From a bacterium (lineage in GTDB: Bacteria > Patescibacteriota > Minisyncoccia > Phycocordibacterales > JABMNX01): a DNA stretch of 61,833 bases. The notes under the pieces are model-generated. The model made no database searches and was not told the origin of the DNA. It worked only from the letters and a program-made list of their open reading frames with translations. The stretch spans positions 1 through 61,833 of the forward strand of contig NZBM01000007.1 of NCBI GenBank assembly GCA_002687905.1. The letters run 5' to 3'. Position numbers and translations under genes: made by a program. Positions 58,265 to 61,833 of the stretch are shown piece by piece. Position 1 is the first letter of the stretch. Each line of letters begins with the position of its first letter.

Positions 58265-58465
58265 TTAAACTTTGCTTACATTCACTGCTTGAGGACCTTT
58301 ATCACCTTCAGTCACTTCGAACTCTACGTCGTCACCCTCTTTAAGAGAGTCAAACTCAGCATTCTTAAGTTCGTTTGAATGAAAGAACAAGTCCTTCTCT
58401 GCGCCTTCATACTTGATAAAGCCGTAGCCCTTATCCATGATGCGCACAATAGTACCTTTTTCCAT
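58265..58465 (-). CDS. csp: Cold-shock domain protein
   Basis: 66 aa, the single OB-fold CSD. RNP1-like motif DKGYGFIKYE and RNP2-like DLFFHSNEL are present, and the end GPQAVNVSKV is conserved. It binds single-stranded RNA/DNA as a chaperone. A 365-nt gap upstream to 58830 includes a 40-aa ORF; no clear SD is seen before the ATG. Confidence 0.93.
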   Translation of the reverse strand: MEKGTIVRIMDKGYGFIKYEGAEKDLFFHSNELKNAEFDSLKEGDDVEFEVTEGDKGPQAVNVSKV

Positions 58466-58625
58466 TTAGAATGAAACTAAACGAGTAAATCTTTGTGCGG
58501 TTTTACCCGCACGCTTCAAATACACTCTAAAGATTAAACCCGACTAGTTCTCCTCAGTAGTTATTTGATTTGTGCATTATATTACGCTGCCAGTCAAATG
58601 TCAAGAGGTTCAAAAATTAGATTTC

Positions 58626-58748
58626 TTATTTCTTTCCTTTCTTGCTAGCTCTTTCGGCAAGCATGGTGCGCTTTATAGCGAGACGTTTTTTTGTCTTCTT
58701 TGAGCGTGGCGTTCTTCTTTTTTCTATTCCTGTACTTCTTTTTGCCAT
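58626..58748 (-). CDS. 40-aa highly basic peptide
   Basis: MAKRSTGIEKRRTPRSKKTK followed by KRLAIKRTML and AERASKKGKK. About half the residues are Lys or Arg. -10 TATAAT (58758-58763, minus) lies 9 nt before the ATG. Its size, charge and solitary position suggest a nucleic-acid-binding or ribosome-associated peptide (similar in character to bTHX or S22-like proteins), but no family is certain. It is too short for most gene callers. Confidence 0.5.
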   Translation of the reverse strand: MAKRSTGIEKRRTPRSKKTKKRLAIKRTMLAERASKKGKK

Positions 58749-58829
58749 AATCACGCGATTATACCCAAATATTTAAAAAACGCTATATATCATTTAGCTT
58801 TTCCATTTTACTTCGCTTATACTTACACA

Positions 58830-59399
58830 ATGGTTTTTACAAAAAAGAAAAACCAACAAGCTTTGGCGTTTATTGTGCTCTCGGTATCAATTTTTGTTGT
58901 TTGGCATGCTGTGACTTTTAATAAAGAAGAAGTAGGAGGTTTTTCCTTTGAGAAAGTACCAGAGGATGTAGTCTTTTTAAGGCATGAGGAGGACGAAAGG
59001 ATTGCTGAGGAAGAAGGGGGTGTAGCTATGCTTCATTATGCTACGCCTGAGGCAATAGAAAATGGGGGGCCAATATATGGGCGCTTAGGACACACCATAG
59101 TTTCAATTGAGTATGAGATTCCAATAGACAGCATAGGAGAGCGCCCAATAGGGAAAGAAGGTGAAGGAGGATTTGATTTGATTATTGAGGAATTAGCGGA
59201 AGATAAGAATATTGTTTATGACCATATGCACATTGGTATAGCAAACTCACACACCGGGGGCGAACACCAAGATGATGGGCATAACCATGAACATAATTCC
59301 TCACAAAGCCTTCAGGGGGAAGGAGGAGATGTTTATTTGCTTCACTTTATGCTTATCTCGCACGAAGATGAGGTTAGGTACGGTCTAACTTGTAGTTAA
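58830..59399 (+). CDS. Membrane-anchored His-rich protein next to multicopper oxidase
   Basis: 189 aa with an N-terminal membrane helix (about residues 10-28). The C-terminal half carries a His cluster (VYDHMHIGIANSHTGGEHQD, then DGHNHEHN) and a final HFMLISHEDEVRYGL. The family is not recognised. His clusters and the neighbouring oxidase suggest metal (copper) capture outside the membrane. Leaderless start (TATACT, 6 nt before ATG). Confidence 0.6.
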   Translation: MVFTKKKNQQALAFIVLSVSIFVVWHAVTFNKEEVGGFSFEKVPEDVVFLRHEEDERIAEEEGGVAMLHYATPEAIENGGPIYGRLGHTIVSIEYEIPIDSIGERPIGKEGEGGFDLIIEELAEDKNIVYDHMHIGIANSHTGGEHQDDGHNHEHNSSQSLQGEGGDVYLLHFMLISHEDEVRYGLTCS

Positions 59400-59483
59400 A
59401 GAGTCGCTCTTGTTGCTGGCTTTTGTTTACAGGTGTTTTGTGTGGGTATAGAATGAAACTGTAGTTATTTTAATTTGCTCTCT

Positions 59484-60734
59484 ATGAACAGTTCAAAAAA
59501 AGTTGTTGCAACAACGGTCCTTGTTGTGTTGGTTATTGGTGCTTATTACTTTATACACCAATCAGATGAAGTAGATATAACGGGTTTACATATTATGCCA
59601 AATGGCACGGTCATGAATGGTGCTGGCGAAATATTTAAGGATGCAGAAGTGCTTCCTGATGGAAGAATTAAGCTTGGCAATGGAAGAATTGTAGAGAGAG
59701 ACATATTAAGCTTTCCAAAGCGCGGACCAGAAGACAGGGTGGAGAAATTAGAATATGTGATGAAGGATGGAGTTAAGGAGTTCAATCTTTCCATAGATGA
59801 AGTTCAGTGGGAATATGCCGACGGTAAGTATGTTCACGTTTGGGCATTTAATGGCCAGATTCCAGGACCTGAAATCCGTGTCACAGAAGGGGATAAGGTT
59901 CGTGTTGTTGTAAAAAACAATCTTTCGTATATGCCAGGGACTACGGTCCATCACCACGGGTTATTACTAAATGGAAGTAAATTTGACGGCGTTCCGGGGC
60001 TTGATCAATATCCTATAAAACCTGGCGAGACATTTACTTATGAATATACAGCTAATAATGCGGGGACTCATTTCTATCATACCCACGGCTCAAATCATAA
60101 AGACGTGGCAATGCAAGACGATATGGGTCTTTCAGGCGCTTTTATTATTGAACCTCGAAATAGATTTGACGAGAGGCATTCTTCAAATTATGACAAAGAA
60201 TGGGTTTACATGCTTGACGAGTGGGCAGTTGGAGACAGCGGAGTAAACCACGCACTCCATCTTATGGGTGAGGACGGAGAGCACGTACACCAGACCGCAA
60301 ACGTTTTTACGATAAATGGGAGAATATTTCCAGATAATTTAACTGGAGAGGACACCATCAAAGTTGATGAAGGCGATAAAGTTTTAATTCGCTTAATAAA
60401 CAATGGTAGCGAGGCAATTCATCCAATGCATACCCATGGACATCAGTTTGAGTTAATTGCCATTGACGGGAATCTCGTTCCTTTTGCTGCTCGGCAAATA
60501 ATGGACGTTATAACAGTAAATCCGGGTGAGAGGAGAGATATTTTAATGAGAGCCAACAACCCTGGAACGTGGCTATTCCATTGTCATAACATACACCACG
60601 CTATGGGAGGTATGATCCTGGGCTTCTTTTACAATGGATATGAGCCGTGTTGTTTGGACAATCCAGATGAAGCCGAAGAGCTCTTAGAAGATCACACTCA
60701 TGACGGTAGCGAAGGAGAAGACCACGGGCACTGA
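59484..60734 (+). CDS. Multicopper oxidase
   Basis: 416 aa. N-terminal membrane anchor/signal (about residues 5-22), then cupredoxin domains. All copper motifs are visible: TVHHHGLLLNG (HxH), FYHTHGSNH (HxH), HPMHTHGHQFELI (H-x2-H-x-H) and LFHCHNIHHAMGGM (HCHxxxH...M), giving type 1 and the trinuclear type 2/3 sites. It should oxidise a substrate (Cu(I), Mn(II), Fe(II) or phenolics) outside the membrane with O2. Such an enzyme in a reduced genome implies contact with oxygen. Start ATG 59484; a TTG nine bases upstream is less likely. C-terminus is His/Glu/Asp-rich. Confidence 0.93.
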   Translation: MNSSKKVVATTVLVVLVIGAYYFIHQSDEVDITGLHIMPNGTVMNGAGEIFKDAEVLPDGRIKLGNGRIVERDILSFPKRGPEDRVEKLEYVMKDGVKEFNLSIDEVQWEYADGKYVHVWAFNGQIPGPEIRVTEGDKVRVVVKNNLSYMPGTTVHHHGLLLNGSKFDGVPGLDQYPIKPGETFTYEYTANNAGTHFYHTHGSNHKDVAMQDDMGLSGAFIIEPRNRFDERHSSNYDKEWVYMLDEWAVGDSGVNHALHLMGEDGEHVHQTANVFTINGRIFPDNLTGEDTIKVDEGDKVLIRLINNGSEAIHPMHTHGHQFELIAIDGNLVPFAARQIMDVITVNPGERRDILMRANNPGTWLFHCHNIHHAMGGMILGFFYNGYEPCCLDNPDEAEELLEDHTHDGSEGEDHGH

Positions 60735-60817
60735 TTTACACTTGTCTGTTATGGCAAAGAGACTAATTCTCAATTACGAAAGACTCCATTACTATATCAG
60801 CATTGTCGTCAAGTATA

Positions 60818-61124
60818 GTTAATGGGGATAGTTAATGGGAATTAATGGGTTAATGGGGATAAGGGGTTAATGGAAGTTAATGGGGATAAGAGTTAATGGG
60901 GATAAGTACAATTAATCACTAAGTTAATGGGAAGTTAATGTTAATGGGTTAATGGGGATAAGTACAATTAATCACTAAGATACGTGGCATAGTATTTTCA
61001 TGCCACGAATGAATAGAGGTTAATGGGGATAAGTACAATTAATCACTAAGATACGTGGTGTTAATGGGGATAAGTACAATTAATCACTAAGATACGTGGC
61101 ATAGTATTTTCATGCCACGAATGA
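60818..61124 (+). repeat. Nested tandem repeats (GTTAATGGGGATAA units) leading into the RAYT gene
   Basis: At least eight GTTAATGGG-type starts occur in about 250 bp. Longer units add AAGTACAATTAATCACTAAG, then ATACGTGGCATAG, TATTTTCATGCCACG and AATGAATAGAG, which is the start of the RAYT gene. Copies stop at different points and restart with GTTAATGGG: after CACTAAG (60923), after GAATAGAG (61018) and after ATACGTG (about 61059). The hairpin GTGGCA...TGCCAC occurs twice (60984-61007 and about 61096-61118). The window's last bases (61811-61833) carry GTTAATGGGG in inverted orientation. Confidence 0.8.
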
Positions 61125-61783
61125 ATAGAGTAGCGGTAGGTGATACTGTGTATCACGTCATTAACCGCGCAAACGGCAGAGCCACTATCTTTAAGTCAAA
61201 GAAAGACTACCAACACTTTGAGAGTCTATTAGGAGAGGGAAAACAATTAGTTGGTATGAGAATTCTTTCGTACTGCATTATGCCAAATCATTGGCATCTA
61301 GTGCTTTACCCTAAAAAAAATACAGATATGGGAGAGTTTATGCGCTGGGTAACAACAACGCATGTACGCCAAAGACATTCTCAAACAGAAAGTATTGGGT
61401 ATGGTCATCTCTATCAAGGTACATACAAGTCATTCCCTGTTGAATCTGATAAGCATCTCATTGACCTAATACGTTACGTTGAACAAAACCCACTTAGAGC
61501 TAAACTAGTTAAAAGAGCAGAGAATTGGCAGTTCTCTAGTTTATGGAGAAGAGAGAAAGGTACATCAACACAACAAAAACTTCTTTCTAAATTACCAACA
61601 GCACTACCTAATAACTACATTGAAAGTGTTAATCAAATTTTAAATAAAGAAGTTCTAGAAACGCTTAGAAACTCAGTAAACAAAGGCACACCTCTTGGTT
61701 CTAGTAAATGGACGAAACGCATGGTGGAGAAATATTGCATGGGTAGTACATTAAGAGAACCTGGGCGTCCTAAAAGTGCATGA
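61112..61783 (+). CDS. REP-associated tyrosine transposase (second RAYT)
   Basis: 223 aa. N-terminal PRMNRVAVGDTVYHVINRAN block, HUH motif in IMPNHWHLVLYP (about residues 57-68), downstream Tyr candidates (GYGHLYQGTYKSFPV), VEQNPLRAKLV and WQFSSL. It belongs to the same broad family as the gene at 963-1637 but a different subgroup, and the associated repeats are unrelated. Its ATG (61112) lies inside the right arm of the hairpin GTGGCA...TGCCAC. The upstream sequence is a tandem array that includes copies of its own 5' end. Possible second start: Met at codon 4. Confidence 0.88.
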   Translation: MPRMNRVAVGDTVYHVINRANGRATIFKSKKDYQHFESLLGEGKQLVGMRILSYCIMPNHWHLVLYPKKNTDMGEFMRWVTTTHVRQRHSQTESIGYGHLYQGTYKSFPVESDKHLIDLIRYVEQNPLRAKLVKRAENWQFSSLWRREKGTSTQQKLLSKLPTALPNNYIESVNQILNKEVLETLRNSVNKGTPLGSSKWTKRMVEKYCMGSTLREPGRPKSA

Positions 61784-61810
61784 TATTAGGACACATAAAT
61801 CAGTGAAATA

Positions 61811-61833
61811 TTGTACTTATCCCCATTAACATG
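61811..61833 (-). repeat. Inverted copy of the RAYT-linked repeat at the window edge
   Basis: The reverse complement reads CATGTTAATGGGGATAAGT..., matching the units at 60818-61090. Together they form long inverted repeats on both sides of the second RAYT gene. The copy is cut by the window end. Confidence 0.75.

Noticed and set aside
60818-61090. CRISPR-like array
   Set aside because: Repeat units are of unequal length, contiguous without unique spacers, and include the 5' end of a transposase gene.

Overview
The window (about 62 kb, AT-rich) looks like a chromosomal segment of a reduced bacterium of the candidate phyla radiation (Patescibacteria), most likely a Parcubacteria/Paceibacteria-type lineage. 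This placement is an inference from gene content and protein architecture. Many housekeeping proteins are shortened or stripped of accessory domains (PheS 239 aa, PheT without the EMAP-type domain, ThrRS without the TGS and editing domains, EF-Ts 163 aa, SMC 741 aa). Carbon metabolism is limited to a GAPDH / non-oxidative pentose phosphate block, and there are small GIY-YIG and REP-associated transposase (RAYT) genes. UGA, UAA and UAG all act as stops. No rRNA or CRISPR array is visible; there is one tRNA.

Layout. 1-1680: 3' part of a secreted Ser/Thr/Pro-rich surface protein, then a RAYT gene bracketed by palindromes. 1880-6218: operon of three paralogous membrane-anchored His/Cys-rich proteins, a secreted beta-rich protein and a cupredoxin. 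6222-15442: central carbon block (gap, rpiB, rpe, split transketolase, PfkB kinase, class II aldolase, 2-hydroxyacid dehydrogenase) with a cyclopropane synthase and a TrpR-like regulator set between identical palindromes. 15549-24261: translation block (bL25, bL31, RF1, uS2, EF-Ts, tRNA-Thr, PheS, PheT) plus a murein transglycosylase; a GIY-YIG gene with terminal inverted repeats sits between pheS and pheT, and the same repeat ends enclose the bL31 leader. 24376-40273: gyrB, thrS, dnaE, rnhB, rpmF, nusB-Nudix, rnc, smc, rnr, rpsP, KH protein, trmD. 40848-50782: rpoB, rpoC, dnaG, rpoD. 50818-55999: nuclease, DsbA-like protein, uppP, exonuclease, hisS, SET-domain protein. 56000-58748: a high-GC orphan gene, small membrane proteins and a cold-shock protein. 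58830-61833: His-rich membrane protein, multicopper oxidase, then a second RAYT with a nested tandem-repeat array.

Two expression styles coexist. Most resident genes have a -10 box only 6-7 nt before the start codon, which predicts leaderless mRNAs. A few small, more GC-rich orphan genes instead have full -35/-10 promoters, longer leaders, strong Shine-Dalgarno sequences and GC-rich terminators. The most promising candidates for undescribed biology are the inverted-repeat GIY-YIG element and its non-coding relative before bL31, the RAYT-linked repeat array whose hairpin contains the transposase start codon, the TrpR-like gene between matching palindromes, the three-paralogue His/Cys operon, and the hinge-less SMC.
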